DNA of 33,265 bases from Marilutibacter maris (GCF_006546735.2 NZ_VICD02000163.1:1-33265); one strand, 5' to 3'; numbered from the stretch's first letter, positions 24,055 to 33,265 are shown. Translations and numbers: made by a program. The notes: generated from the letters alone by a model not told the origin.

Positions 24055-25092
24055 ATGAACCCGGACTCATCCCCCGACGGCCCCCCCGGCAACGCGCCCC
24101 GCGACCTGCTGACCGTGGTGGTGGCCGCCTTCAACGAGGCCGACAGCCTGCCGCTGCTGCATCCGCGGGTGGCGGCCGTGCTCGACGCGCTGGCCGCCGA
24201 CGGCGTCGGCGGTCGCGTGCTGTACGTCGACGACGGCAGCCGCGACGGCACCTGGGAGGTGCTGCAGGCGTTGGCGGCCGGCGATCCGCGGGTGGCGCTG
24301 CTGCGACTGTCGCGCAATTTCGGCAAGGAAGCGGCGCTGACCGCGGGCCTGGACCGGATCGAGACCGGTGCCGCGCTGATCCTCGACGCCGACGGGCAGG
24401 ACCCGCCGGAGCTGATACCGCAGTTCGTCGCCAAATGGCGCGAGGGCTTCGACGACGTCCACGGCACCCGCATCGAGCGCGATGGCGAAGGCTGGATCAA
24501 GCGGGCGACCGCGCACGCCTTCTATCGGGTGATCGGGCGGCTGTCGAAGACCCCGATCCCGCGCGATACCGGCGACTTCCGGCTGTTGTCGCCGCGCGCG
24601 CTGGCGGCGCTGCGGCAGCTGCGCGAGCGCCATCGCTTCATGAAGGGGTTGTTCGGCTGGGTCGGTTTCAACCGGGTCTCGGTGCCCTACCAGCGCGACG
24701 CGCGCGTGGCCGGCCGCAGCAAGTTCAACCTGTGGCGGCTGTGGAACTTCGCGCTGGAGGGCATCACCAGCTTCTCGACCGCGCCGTTGCGGCTGGCGAC
24801 CTATCTGGGCCTGCTGACGGCGGCGGTGGCGTTCGCCTACGGCGTCTTGATCATCGTCAAGGCGCTGGTGTGGAGCGATCCGGTGGCCGGCTGGCCGACG
24901 ATGATGGCGGTGATCCTGTTCCTCGGCGGCGTGCAACTGATCGCGCTTGGCCTGATCGGCGAATACCTCGGCCGGTTGTACGAGGAGGTCAAACAGCGGC
25001 CGCTGTACCTGGTCGAGTCCTGGCGGCCGGCGAGCGGGGCCGCGGATGCCGTGGTCGCGCCGGTCGTGGCGGATCGCGTCGGTATCGACTGA
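24055..25092 (+). CDS. GtrB-like family 2 polyprenyl-phosphate glycosyltransferase
   Basis: A 345-aa protein. The GT2 domain has VVVAAFNEADSL (21-32), VDDGSRDGT (58-66), the RNFGKEAALTAGLD helix, and D111-A-D113-G-Q-D-P-P, the metal and sugar-nucleotide site in the DxD/QDPP form of the DPM1/GtrB group. RDTGDFRLL follows near residue 170. Two C-terminal membrane helices (about 255-280 and 285-310) and EYLGRLYEEVKQRPLY are typical of GtrB/YfdH/DPM-like enzymes. It moves a sugar from a nucleotide carrier to undecaprenyl phosphate at the cytoplasmic face. Sugar and final target (O-antigen, lipid A or other) are unknown. A three-codon ORF (ATG 24047) overlaps its ATG as ATGA. Confidence 0.9.
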   Translation: MNPDSSPDGPPGNAPRDLLTVVVAAFNEADSLPLLHPRVAAVLDALAADGVGGRVLYVDDGSRDGTWEVLQALAAGDPRVALLRLSRNFGKEAALTAGLDRIETGAALILDADGQDPPELIPQFVAKWREGFDDVHGTRIERDGEGWIKRATAHAFYRVIGRLSKTPIPRDTGDFRLLSPRALAALRQLRERHRFMKGLFGWVGFNRVSVPYQRDARVAGRSKFNLWRLWNFALEGITSFSTAPLRLATYLGLLTAAVAFAYGVLIIVKALVWSDPVAGWPTMMAVILFLGGVQLIALGLIGEYLGRLYEEVKQRPLYLVESWRPASGAADAVVAPVVADRVGID

Positions 25093-25189
25093 GCGGACCG
25101 CGCCCGGTCCCGCGGGCGTTGCGTATTCACATGCGCGCGAACGCGGCCGGAGTATGCTCCTCGCAGGCCCCGGCTGGAGGAGTGTGCAG

Positions 25190-25618
25190 ATGCGTACGGT
25201 TCGGCAGCTGCTCGAGGCGAAATCCCCAGACATCCATTCGGTCCGTCCAGACGCGCCGGTGATCGACGCGATCCGCCTGATGGCCGAGAAGGGCATCGGC
25301 GCGGTCCTGGTGATGGACGGGGCGCGTCTGGCGGGCATCGTCTCCGAGCGCGACTACGCGCGCAAGGTGGTCCTGCAGGGGCGGGCGTCCGCGGATACGC
25401 CGGTCAGCGCGATCATGACCGCCGAGCTGATCACCGTCGATCTCGACGACACCGTCGACCGCTGCATGATGACCGTCACCGACCGCCGCATCCGCCACCT
25501 GCCGGTGGTGCGCGACGGCCATGTCGAGGGCGTGGTCTCGATCGGCGACCTGGTCAAGGCGGTGATCGAGGATCAGCAGCTGGAACTGGATCAGCTGCAG
25601 CGCTACATCGCCAGTTGA
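25190..25618 (+). CDS. Two-CBS-domain protein
   Basis: A 142-aa protein from ATG 25190, with GGAGG 9 nt upstream. It consists of a tandem CBS pair: repeat 1 about residues 10-65 (SVRPDAPVIDAIRLMAEKGIG, then GIVSERDYAR) and repeat 2 about 72-130 (ITVDLDDTVDRCMMTVTD, then GVVSIGDLVK). Stand-alone CBS pairs bind adenosyl nucleotides and regulate a partner; none is encoded next to it. Cytoplasmic. A short acidic, Gln-rich tail follows. The gene ends at the repeat-rich 25.6-26.0 kb gap. Confidence 0.93.
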   Translation: MRTVRQLLEAKSPDIHSVRPDAPVIDAIRLMAEKGIGAVLVMDGARLAGIVSERDYARKVVLQGRASADTPVSAIMTAELITVDLDDTVDRCMMTVTDRRIRHLPVVRDGHVEGVVSIGDLVKAVIEDQQLELDQLQRYIAS

Positions 25619-25660
25619 GGCGGCGCGGCGCGCGCGTTCATTCATTCGATGGCCGCAGGC

Positions 25661-25728
25661 GCGGCGTGAGCCGCGATTCCCGGACTGCGCCCGGGAATTC
25701 CAGGAGCTTGCTGTGCGAACCTCGGGCC
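25661..25728 (+). repeat. Dispersed composite repeat, copy A
   Basis: It begins GCGGCGTGAGCCGCGATTCC and continues for about 68 bp to ACCTCGGGCC. It aligns over its length with copy B at 25805-25873, with several substitutions and small gaps. It lacks the GTAG head. It fills part of the 382-bp gene-free stretch 25619-26000. Confidence 0.7.
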
Positions 25729-25798
25729 CGCAGTCGCCCCTCCCCCTATACGCGCCTGTGGCGCCGGGGGCTGGGCTCATGGGGCAGATGCGCCCTTC

Positions 25799-25873
25799 GT
25801 AGGAGCGGCGTGAGCCGCGATTCCCGGGCTGCGTCCGGGAATCCCCAAAATTTGCTTCGCAAACCTTGAGCCC
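25799..25873 (+). repeat. Dispersed composite repeat, copy B, with GTAG-type REP head
   Basis: It starts GTAGGAGCGGCGTGAGCCGC, the same REP core found inverted at 4533-4554, then follows copy A through TTCCCGG and on to AACCTTGAGCC. Copies A and B lie in the same orientation 138 bp apart. I see no adjacent transposase. Confidence 0.75.
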
Positions 25874-25895
25874 CGCCGTTGCGCTGCCAGCCCCC

Positions 25896-25935
25896 ATTCG
25901 CATCCGCGATGCGAATCGCCCCCTGACTCAGGGGG
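25896..25935. other. Two back-to-back perfect hairpins in the gene-free gap
   Basis: ATTCGCATC-CGC-GATGCGAAT (25896-25916) and CCCCCTGA-C-TCAGGGGG (25919-25935) are both perfect. They lie 66 bp past the stop of the minus-strand HlyIII gene and may act as its transcript end, though no T tract follows. The second belongs to a dispersed motif ending in a GGGGG-TGGG-CATG pattern that recurs near 25762 and 29897. I find no ORF with coding character in 25619-26000. Confidence 0.6.
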
Positions 25936-26000
25936 TTGGGTGCATGCCGTGCCGCGCCTACGGTCGCTCCGGCGAGGAGCGCTCCTGGAGCGCCTGCGGG

Positions 26001-26678
26001 TCAGTGGTTCGGGGCCAGCACCTGCGCGGTCACCGCGACGAAGTGGCAGACGCTGCCGGCGACCACGAACAGGTGCCAGATCGCGTGCGAATAGCGCAGG
26101 CCCGGGCGGTGGTAGAACACCGTGCCCAGGGTGTAGCAGACGCCGCCGGCCAGCAGCCAGCCGAAGGTCCAGTCGTCCAGGGCGACCAGCAGCGGCTTGA
26201 TCGCGACGATCACCAGCCAGCCCATCGCGACGTAGATCGCGGTCGACAACAGCTTGAAGCGCCCGGTGAACAGCAGCTTGAAGACGACCCCGGCCAGGGC
26301 CAGGCTCCAGATCGCGATGAACAGGCCCCAGCCCCATGGACCGCGCAATCCGATCAGGGTGAACGGGGTGTAGGTGCCGGCGATCAGCAGGTAGATCGCG
26401 CAGTGGTCGACGACCTTCAGCCGGGCCTTGGCGGCCGGATGCGGGATCGCGTGGTACAGGGTCGAGGCGAGGTAGAGCAATAGCAGGCAGATGCCGAACA
26501 CGATCGCGCCGGCCAGTTGCCAGCCATCGCTGTAGACCGCGGCCAGGGTGATCAGCACCGATCCTCCGGCCAGCGCGGCGACCGCGCCCAGTCCGTGGGT
26601 CAGTGCATTGGCCAGCTCCTCGCGGAAGTGGTGCGGGTGCGTGGCGGTGGAGGGGATCGCTGGGTGGGGGGCGTCCAT
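26001..26678 (-). CDS. HlyIII/PAQR-type membrane protein
   Basis: A 225-aa protein with seven predicted helices after a His-rich, polar N-terminus. Conserved family sites: EELANALTHGLGA (20-32), S72-T-L-Y-H76, the V90-D91-H92-CAIYLLIAGTYTPF segment, and the C-terminal YSHAIWHLFVVAGSVCHF with two His. These His and Asp residues form the predicted zinc site of the PAQR/hydrolase-like (CREST) superfamily. Although named after hemolysin III, most bacterial members (TrhA) are thought to regulate membrane lipid state; hemolysis is not implied. The gene diverges from the second sulfotransferase. Confidence 0.92.
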   Translation of the reverse strand: MDAPHPAIPSTATHPHHFREELANALTHGLGAVAALAGGSVLITLAAVYSDGWQLAGAIVFGICLLLLYLASTLYHAIPHPAAKARLKVVDHCAIYLLIAGTYTPFTLIGLRGPWGWGLFIAIWSLALAGVVFKLLFTGRFKLLSTAIYVAMGWLVIVAIKPLLVALDDWTFGWLLAGGVCYTLGTVFYHRPGLRYSHAIWHLFVVAGSVCHFVAVTAQVLAPNH

Positions 26679-26796
26679 GCCTGCATCCTACCGTGCGCCG
26701 GCGGATGGCGGTGCAACCCTCTATGATGGCGGCCCGCGCGGGGGTGACGGTCGCATTCCCGGAGCCCACCCCGTCCCAGTCCAGTCGCATCGTCCG

Positions 26797-27420
26797 ATGA
26801 TCGTTTCCCATCAGCACCGCTTCGTGTTCGCCGCGATCCCCAAGACCGGCACCCATTCCGTGCGCGAGGTCCTGCGCGAGCGGATGGGGCCGGGGGACCT
26901 GGAGCAGGTCGGCCTGTTCGTCAACAAGCGCTTCCCGTTTCCGGAGCTGGCGGCGATTCCGCACGGCCACATCGGCCTGTCGCAGATCCGGCCGCATATC
27001 GGCGAGCAGGCGTTCGCGGACTATTTCAAGTTCGCGTTCGTGCGCAATCCGTTCGACCGTTTCGTCTCCTACTGCGCGTTCATGACCCGCGCCGGCGGCG
27101 AGTTCCAGCGCGAACCGCAGGCGGTGATGCGGCACGTGCTGTTCCGGCTGCGGCCGATGCACCATGTGTTGTTCCAGCCGCAATACAGCTTCCTGATCGG
27201 CGAGGACGGCGGGCTGCTCGCCGACCGGGTCGGCCGGGTCGAGGACATGCAGGCCTCGTTCGACGGGATCTGCGAACGCATCGGCATCGCGTCGGCGCCG
27301 TTGGGGCAGGTCAACAGCTCGCAGCGCGGCAGCTACCGGGACTACTATGACCAGGCCCTGATCGACGGCGTGTCGGAGCTGTACCGGCGCGACCTCGAAC
27401 TGTTCGACTACGCGTTCTGA
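26797..27420 (+). CDS. Sulfotransferase family 2-like protein
   Basis: A 207-aa protein from ATG 26797. It is a compact single-domain sulfotransferase: phosphosulfate loop I14-P15-K-T-G-T19-H-S21, and F81-V-R83-N-P-F-D87-R-F-V-S91 as the 3'-phosphate motif that binds PAPS. This matches the carbohydrate/HNK-1-like Sulfotransfer_2 group and is unlike the TPR-linked enzyme at 15674. No signal peptide or membrane helix is seen. TATGAT at 26722-26727 (5 of 6) is a possible -10, without a good -35. The Asp/Asn-hydroxylase gene starts 22 bp after its stop, so both form an operon. The acceptor molecule is unknown. Confidence 0.85.
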   Translation: MIVSHQHRFVFAAIPKTGTHSVREVLRERMGPGDLEQVGLFVNKRFPFPELAAIPHGHIGLSQIRPHIGEQAFADYFKFAFVRNPFDRFVSYCAFMTRAGGEFQREPQAVMRHVLFRLRPMHHVLFQPQYSFLIGEDGGLLADRVGRVEDMQASFDGICERIGIASAPLGQVNSSQRGSYRDYYDQALIDGVSELYRRDLELFDYAF

Positions 27421-27442
27421 CCCGCGATCCGGAGTACTTGCA

Positions 27443-28069
27443 GTGAATGCCCAGGCTCCGCCCAGCGTCCATCCCAATCCGCGCAAGACGGGCTCGATCC
27501 GGCGCCTGGGCCAGGTCGATATCGCCGCGCTGCGCGAGGCGGTGCTGGCGATCCCCGAGGCGGTCTGGGACGCGGAGAACGCCGGCAAACCGAACCGCTT
27601 CGACGCGCTCGACAGCACCCGCCACATCGTGTTCCGCTTCGTCGACGGCTTCCGCGACTGGCGCGGTTCGCACGACCGCCCGCTGTGGGCGGACTGGCGC
27701 CACCTGCTGGAACCGGTGCTGGCGCAGGCGGTCGCGCCCTACGGCTATGCCCGCGCCGACTTCCCGCGGGTGATGCTGGCGCGGATGGCGCCCGGCGGGG
27801 TGATCAAGCCGCACCGCGACGCCAACCCGGCGGCGAAGTGGCCGCACAAGATCCACGTGCCGCTGCTGACCCACGAGCGGGTGGTGTTCTACGTCGACGG
27901 TATCGGCTACCACTTCGCCGAGGGCGAGGCGGTCGAGGTCAACAACATGGGCGTGCATGCGGTGCAGAACGCCGGCGACGGCGACCGCATCCACCTGATC
28001 TTCGAGTACTACGACCTCGACCAGCCCGATCCCGACTGGGTCCACCTGATCGAATCGCCGGGCGCCTGA
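27443..28069 (+). CDS. Aspartyl/asparaginyl beta-hydroxylase-type 2OG-Fe(II) oxygenase
   Basis: A 208-aa protein from GTG 27443, with GGAG 8 nt upstream. The cupin core is complete: K123-P-H124-R-D126 (HxD iron ligands), WPHKIHVPL (H135, H138), N167-N-M-G-V-H172 as distal His, and D181-R182-I-H-L-I-F-E with R182 for 2-oxoglutarate. This fits the Asp_Arg_Hydrox family, which hydroxylates Asp/Asn side chains in proteins or free and peptide-bound amino acids. It follows the second sulfotransferase gene by 22 bp and is almost certainly co-translated with it, so hydroxylation and sulfation may act on one substrate. Its stop codon lies in the loop of a hairpin shared with prfC. Confidence 0.9.
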   Translation: MNAQAPPSVHPNPRKTGSIRRLGQVDIAALREAVLAIPEAVWDAENAGKPNRFDALDSTRHIVFRFVDGFRDWRGSHDRPLWADWRHLLEPVLAQAVAPYGYARADFPRVMLARMAPGGVIKPHRDANPAAKWPHKIHVPLLTHERVVFYVDGIGYHFAEGEAVEVNNMGVHAVQNAGDGDRIHLIFEYYDLDQPDPDWVHLIESPGA

Positions 28070-28080
28070 GGCCCGGCGAT
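28054..28080. terminator. Hairpin between the convergent hydroxylase gene and prfC
   Basis: ATCGCCGGGC (28054-28063) pairs perfectly with GCCCGGCGAT (28071-28080). The 7-nt loop holds the hydroxylase TGA. Both converging transcripts carry it. Neither side has a T tract, so it may be a 3'-end stabiliser as much as a terminator. Confidence 0.5.
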
Positions 28081-28088
28081 CCGGGGGC

Positions 28089-29693
28089 TCAGTCCACCGC
28101 GACCGCGTGGGCGTGCTCGCGGGTGGCGAGGAACCCGACTTCCGGCGCGCGCTCCTGCGCCAGCTGCAGGTTGACCCGGGTCGGGGCCAGGTAGACCAGC
28201 TCGCCGGCGGCGTCGAGCGAGAGGTTCATCGCGTTCTTGTCGCGGAACTGCTCCAGGGTCTTCTCGTCGTCGCAGCGGATCCAGCGCGCGGTGGCGACAT
28301 TGACCGGCTCGAAGGTGGCCTCGACGCCGTACTCGTCCTTCAGCCGGTAGGCGACCACGTCGAACTGCAGCACGCCGACCGCGCCGAGGATCAGGTCGTT
28401 GCTCATCAGCGGCTTGAAGAACTGGGTCGCGCCCTCCTCCGACAGCTGCGCCAGCCCTTTCTGCAGCTGCTTGAGCTTGAGCGGGTCGCGCAGGCGCGCG
28501 CGGCGGAACAGTTCCGGGGCGAAGTTCGGGATGCCGGTGAAGGAGATCTTCTCGCCCTCGGTGAAGGTGTCGCCGATCGAGATCGTGCCGTGGTTGTGGA
28601 TGCCGATCACGTCGCCCGGCCAGGCGTCCTCGGCGATCTCGCGGTCGCTGGCCATGAAGGTCAGCGCATTGGCCAGCTTCATGTCCTTGCCGCTGCGCAC
28701 GTGGAAGGCCTTCATTCCGGCGCTGAAGCGGCCCGAACAGATCCGCATGAAGGCGACCCGGTCGCGGTGCTGCGGGTCCATGTTGGCCTGGATCTTGAAC
28801 ACGAAGCCCGACAGCTTGGTTTCGGTCGCGCCGACCTCGCGGGTGGTGGTCTCGCGCGGCTTCGGCGCCGGCGCGTGGTCGACGAAGAAGTCCAGCAGCA
28901 GCTGGACCCCGAAGTTGTTGACCGCCGAGCCGAAGAACACCGGGGTCAGCTCGCCGGCCAGGTACTTGCCGAGGTCGAACGGGTGCGAGGCGCCCTCGAC
29001 CAGCTCCAGCTCGTCCTTCAGCTCGGCCAGCATCTGGCCGCCGATCCGCGCCTCCAGCGCCGGGTCGTCGACCGAGGCGAAGATGGTCGAGTCCTGGCGG
29101 GTGAAGTTGCGGCCCTGTTCGTACAGGTGCACCTCGCCGGTGACCAGGTGGACCACGCCCTTCAGGCGCTTGCCCATGCCGATCGGCCAGGTGATCGGCG
29201 CGCACTGGATGCCTAGCACGGTCTCGACCTCGTCGAGCAGCTCGATCGGGTCCTTGCCCTCGCGGTCGAGCTTGTTGATGAAGGTCATGATCGGCGTGTC
29301 GCGCAGCCGGCAGACCTCCATCAGCTTGATCGTGCGCTCCTCCACGCCCTTGGCCACGTCGATCACCATCAGCGCCGAGTCGACCGCGGTCAGCACCCGG
29401 TAGGTGTCCTCGCCGAAGTCGGCGTGGCCGGGGGTGTCGAGCAGGTTGACGATGCGGCCCTCGTAGGGGAACTGCATCACCGAGCTGGTCACCGAGATGC
29501 CGCGCTCCTTCTCCAGCGCCATCCAGTCGGAGGTCGCGTGGCGGGCGGCCTTGCGGCCCTTGACCGAGCCGGCCATCTGGATCGCGCCGCCGAACAACAG
29601 CAGCTTTTCGGTCAGGGTGGTCTTGCCGGCATCGGGGTGCGAGATGATCGCGAAGGTGCGGCGCCGGGCGGCTTGCAGGGAAACGTCGGACAT
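28089..29693 (-). CDS. prfC: Peptide chain release factor 3
   Basis: A 534-aa translational GTPase of normal RF3 length, from ATG 29693. G1 S18-H-P-D-A-G-K-T-T26; switch region [19 protein letters not shown]3 DTPGHADF; G4 NKLD. The RF3-specific C-terminal part includes [24 protein letters not shown] and [18 protein letters not shown]. It removes RF1 and RF2 from the ribosome after peptide release, using GTP. A perfect -10 TATAAT lies about 47 bp upstream. An earlier in-frame extension has no coding character and would cross that promoter. Confidence 0.97.
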   Translation of the reverse strand: MSDVSLQAARRRTFAIISHPDAGKTTLTEKLLLFGGAIQMAGSVKGRKAARHATSDWMALEKERGISVTSSVMQFPYEGRIVNLLDTPGHADFGEDTYRVLTAVDSALMVIDVAKGVEERTIKLMEVCRLRDTPIMTFINKLDREGKDPIELLDEVETVLGIQCAPITWPIGMGKRLKGVVHLVTGEVHLYEQGRNFTRQDSTIFASVDDPALEARIGGQMLAELKDELELVEGASHPFDLGKYLAGELTPVFFGSAVNNFGVQLLLDFFVDHAPAPKPRETTTREVGATETKLSGFVFKIQANMDPQHRDRVAFMRICSGRFSAGMKAFHVRSGKDMKLANALTFMASDREIAEDAWPGDVIGIHNHGTISIGDTFTEGEKISFTGIPNFAPELFRRARLRDPLKLKQLQKGLAQLSEEGATQFFKPLMSNDLILGAVGVLQFDVVAYRLKDEYGVEATFEPVNVATARWIRCDDEKTLEQFRDKNAMNLSLDAAGELVYLAPTRVNLQLAQERAPEVGFLATREHAHAVAVD

Positions 29694-29739
29694 GCGGGCC
29701 GGGCGCGCGGGCGCCCTCGGGATGGAGACGGGGGCGGCA

Positions 29740-29745
29740 ATTATA
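29740..29745 (-). promoter_or_regulatory. -10 box of the prfC promoter
   Basis: The minus strand reads TATAAT, a perfect -10, giving a leader of about 40 nt. The expected -35 region is GC-rich with no good match, so an activator or an alternative spacing may apply. Confidence 0.6.
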
Positions 29746-29896
29746 GACAACCCGGGGCGGGTCATCGCCGGGTGTGGAGGGGCGGGGCGGTTCTGGCCGT
29801 GGCGGCACGCGGCGCGATCCCCTGGCCTGGCCCCGGGGGAGCGCCAGGGCTTGCGCGGGCGGACTTTGGAGGATATCCGGTCGCGGCCGCATATCG

Positions 29897-29926
29897 CGCC
29901 CCGACTCAAGGGGGCTGGGGCTCATG
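29897..29926 (+). repeat. Copy of the GACTCA-GGGGG dispersed motif
   Basis: CGCCCC-GACTCAAGGGGGCTGGG-GCTCATG matches 25917-25946 with small gaps and substitutions, and its right half matches 25762-25783. It lies in the 299-bp gap between pilR and prfC. The rest of 29746-29992 shows no ORF with coding character and no clear terminator for pilR. Confidence 0.5.
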
Positions 29927-29992
29927 GCGCGGGAGCGGCGCAGGCCGAGACCCCGGGCTTTCCTGGCGGGCCGGCGGCGGCCCGGCCGGTGC

Positions 29993-31357
<1,365 letters not shown>

Positions 31358-31389
31358 CCTCTCCTCCGCCCGTCACGATAGCCGATGGG

Positions 31390-31417
31390 TGGGCGATGGG
31401 CCAAGCGCCATCGCCCA
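31390..31417 (-). other. Hairpin in the pilS-pilR gap
   Basis: TGGGCGATGG (31390-31399) pairs perfectly with CCATCGCCCA (31408-31417) over an 8-nt loop. On the minus strand it sits 32 nt before the pilR start, between the two genes, with no T tract. It may set the pilS/pilR expression ratio. A weak TTGGCC-18-TATCGT promoter overlaps it. Confidence 0.5.
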
Positions 31418-31559
31418 TGCAAACGCGTATCACCCACGGAACGAGAACCCGGTGCGGCGCGCATGGGAACCGTGGCGGGACGGTAGCCGGCTGCCGGTCC
31501 AGTCCCCGTGAATGTCGATAGCCGGGGCCGACGGGGAGTGCCGGCCTCGCGCCGGATGC

Positions 31560-33251
31560 TCAGCCGGCCGCGCCCGCGCCCACAGCCGACCCCGAGGACC
31601 GGGTCTGCTCGCCCACGCCGGGCGTGAAGCGGATGCGGAAGCAGCTGCCCACGCCCGGCGTCGGCACGTACTCGAGGGTGGCCTGGTTGGCCCGGCACAG
31701 TTCGCGGGCGATATACAGCCCCAGACCGGTGCCGTGCGGGGAGGTGGTGAAGAACGGGCGGAACAGCTGCAGGGCGACCCGCTCGGGAATGCCCGGGCCG
31801 CGGTCGATCACGTCGATCCGGTGACGGCCGCCGTTCTCGGCGGCGACATGGACGGTGATCCGCGCCGGCTCGCCGGGCTTGCGGCCGTACAGCAGGGCGT
31901 TGTGGACCAGCACGGTCAGCACCTGGTGGAGCTGGCGCGGGTCGACCAGCGCGGTCGGCTGGGACTGGCTGGAGGTCGCGGTGAGGGTGTCGTTCTCGAT
32001 CGGGTGGCCGGCCTGGTAATCCTCGATGAACTGGCGGGTCAGCGCGGCCAGGTCGACGTGCTCGGGCTTGGCGGGCTCGCGCCGGGCCAGTCCGAGGACG
32101 TTGTCGACGATGCCGTTCATGCGCATGCTCTGCTGGCGCACGATCTCCAGCAGGCGCCGGTCGGCCGGCCGGATGTCGTCGGACTCCTCCAGCAGCTGGA
32201 CCGCATAGTTGATCGCGGCCAGCGGATTGCGGATCTCGTGGGCGAGGCTGGCGGAGAAGCGGCCCAGGGTCGCCAGGGTGATCGACTCGGCCCGCCGCGA
32301 CACCAGCGAGGTGTCGTCCAGAAAGACCAGGGTCTGTTCGCTGCCGGCCAGCAGGCGGGTAAAGCGGGGCACCACCTCGGGCAGGTCCGGGCCCAGTTGC
32401 AGCGGGGTCTCGTCCTGCGCGGCGCCCTTGCGCCACGCGCCCAGGCGGCGGGCGAGCTCGGGCATCACGATGTCCAGGGCGACCTCGTCGCCCGGGCTGT
32501 GGCCGCCGAGCAGGCTGCTGGCCGCCTCGTTGGCCAGGCCGATCCGGTTGTGGCCGTTGACCAGCAGCACGCCGGTGCGCAGACGGCGGATGATCAGCTC
32601 GTTGACCTCGACCAGGTGCGCGGTTTCCTCGCCCCGGCGCTCGGCCAGCTCCTGGCTGGCGCGCATCTGCCGGCCCAGCACGCTGGTCAGGGTGGCCATC
32701 GCCATGTAGCCGACGGCGAACATCAGCGGTTCCACCAGCGAGCCGTGCGAGGACTGCTCCTCGATCACCCCGGTCCACAGGTGCTCGGCGATCAGTCCCG
32801 CCACCGCCACCAGCGCGACCCCGATGCCGTAGCGGGTCGGCAACAGCAGGGCCGCGGCGCCGATGTTGAAGATCAGCATCAGCGCGATGCCGGTGCCGGC
32901 GACCGGGACCGCATGGATCGCGAGCAGGCCGAAGAACAGGTCGGCGCTGATCCCGGCCAGGGTGCTGATGCGCAGGTCGCCCTTGCGGCCGAACACGAAC
33001 AGCAGGGCGGCGACGAAGCCATAGGCGATCGCCAGCGCGCGCGCGAACAGCTCGTGGCGAGGCGCCGGCAGCTGGTCGGCGATGGGGCCGAACAGCACCA
33101 GCAGCAGCATCGCCGCCTCGAGCAGGCGGTACAGCGTATAGAAATGGAGCTCGCGGCGAAGTGCCTTGTCGGCATCGGCGACTTGCAAAGCGGCAATTCG
33201 AAGCGGCAAAGGCAGCGTCCCCGGTGCGTGTCCCGCCACGAGTATAGGCAC
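31560..33251 (-). CDS. pilS: Membrane sensor histidine kinase PilS
   Basis: Up to 563 aa. Six N-terminal membrane helices begin after L-R-R-E-L-H-F-Y-T-L-Y-R, the usual PilS entry. A PAS-like region follows (VNELIIRRLRTGVLLVNGHNRIGLANEAAS), then the H-box ASLAHEIRNPLAAI, an N-box with HNALLYG, the G1 box DRGPGIPE and the G2 box GTGLGLYIARELC. It autophosphorylates and passes phosphate to PilR to control pilin transcription. The true start is uncertain: GTG 33251 overlaps TATACT, a good -10 on this strand (33241-33246), so translation probably begins further in, at a GTG or TTG within the next 22 codons. Only 14 bases upstream are in the window. Confidence 0.9.
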   Translation of the reverse strand: MPILVAGHAPGTLPLPLRIAALQVADADKALRRELHFYTLYRLLEAAMLLLVLFGPIADQLPAPRHELFARALAIAYGFVAALLFVFGRKGDLRISTLAGISADLFFGLLAIHAVPVAGTGIALMLIFNIGAAALLLPTRYGIGVALVAVAGLIAEHLWTGVIEEQSSHGSLVEPLMFAVGYMAMATLTSVLGRQMRASQELAERRGEETAHLVEVNELIIRRLRTGVLLVNGHNRIGLANEAASSLLGGHSPGDEVALDIVMPELARRLGAWRKGAAQDETPLQLGPDLPEVVPRFTRLLAGSEQTLVFLDDTSLVSRRAESITLATLGRFSASLAHEIRNPLAAINYAVQLLEESDDIRPADRRLLEIVRQQSMRMNGIVDNVLGLARREPAKPEHVDLAALTRQFIEDYQAGHPIENDTLTATSSQSQPTALVDPRQLHQVLTVLVHNALLYGRKPGEPARITVHVAAENGGRHRIDVIDRGPGIPERVALQLFRPFFTTSPHGTGLGLYIARELCRANQATLEYVPTPGVGSCFRIRFTPGVGEQTRSSGSAVGAGAAG

Positions 33252-33265
33252 CGGGCGCCGGGCGG

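Noticed and set aside
26001-26678. A hemolysin toxin
   Set aside because: The HlyIII name is historical. The protein is a seven-helix PAQR-type membrane protein with a predicted metal site.

Overview
The window is a stretch of high-GC gammaproteobacterial chromosome. The gene set points to Xanthomonadales (Lysobacter/Luteimonas/Xanthomonas relatives): a GTP-type PEP carboxykinase, a FadE acyl-CoA dehydrogenase divergent from a TetR regulator, a large TonB-dependent receptor, PilS/PilR, RF3, Hsp33, and GTAG-type REP hairpins. This placement is inferred from gene content and repeat type; no rRNA or other phylogenetic marker is present. I see no prophage, integrase, IS element, CRISPR array, tRNA or rRNA.

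Layout. 1-4.5 kb: the 3' end of a Lys/Ala histone-H1-like gene with a strong terminator, an exported serine hydrolase (minus), then lemA and a membrane M48 protease with a TerB-like tail. The M48 start codon lies in a 14-bp tandem repeat that makes a chain of five-residue mini-ORFs. 4.5-9.7 kb: a GMC flavoprotein (minus) that ends inside a REP-like repeat, a polytopic transporter, a Tat-type putative lipoprotein epimerase, and a DUF922 secreted metalloprotease-like protein. 9.7-13.7 kb: fatty-acid genes, namely a hotdog DUF4442 protein and fadE (minus) with a divergent tetR. The shared control region has three TTGACA hexamers and a dyad over the -10. 13.8-15.6 kb: pckG.

15.7-22.1 kb: a surface or export locus with a TPR-sulfotransferase, a convergent putative 2OG-Fe(II) oxygenase, a 959-aa TonB-dependent receptor, and a small barrel-like outer-membrane protein whose last strands resemble those of the receptor. 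22.2-25.6 kb: hslO and mtgA diverge across a perfect dyad, followed by a GtrB-like polyprenyl-phosphate glycosyltransferase and a two-CBS protein. 25.6-26.0 kb is a repeat and hairpin patch. 26.0-28.1 kb: a HlyIII-type membrane protein (minus), then a likely operon of a second sulfotransferase and an Asp/Asn beta-hydroxylase-type 2OG oxygenase. 28.1-33.3 kb: prfC, pilR and pilS, all minus.

The most notable theme is that two unrelated sulfotransferases each sit beside a different 2OG-Fe(II) oxygenase about 9 kb apart, one pair next to a TonB receptor. That suggests hydroxylation plus sulfation of a peptide or surface molecule, but no substrate can be read from the sequence. A second theme is very short ORFs overlapping true start codons through GTGA or ATGA. 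The clearest cases are the duplicated starts of the M48 protease and the TPR-sulfotransferase.
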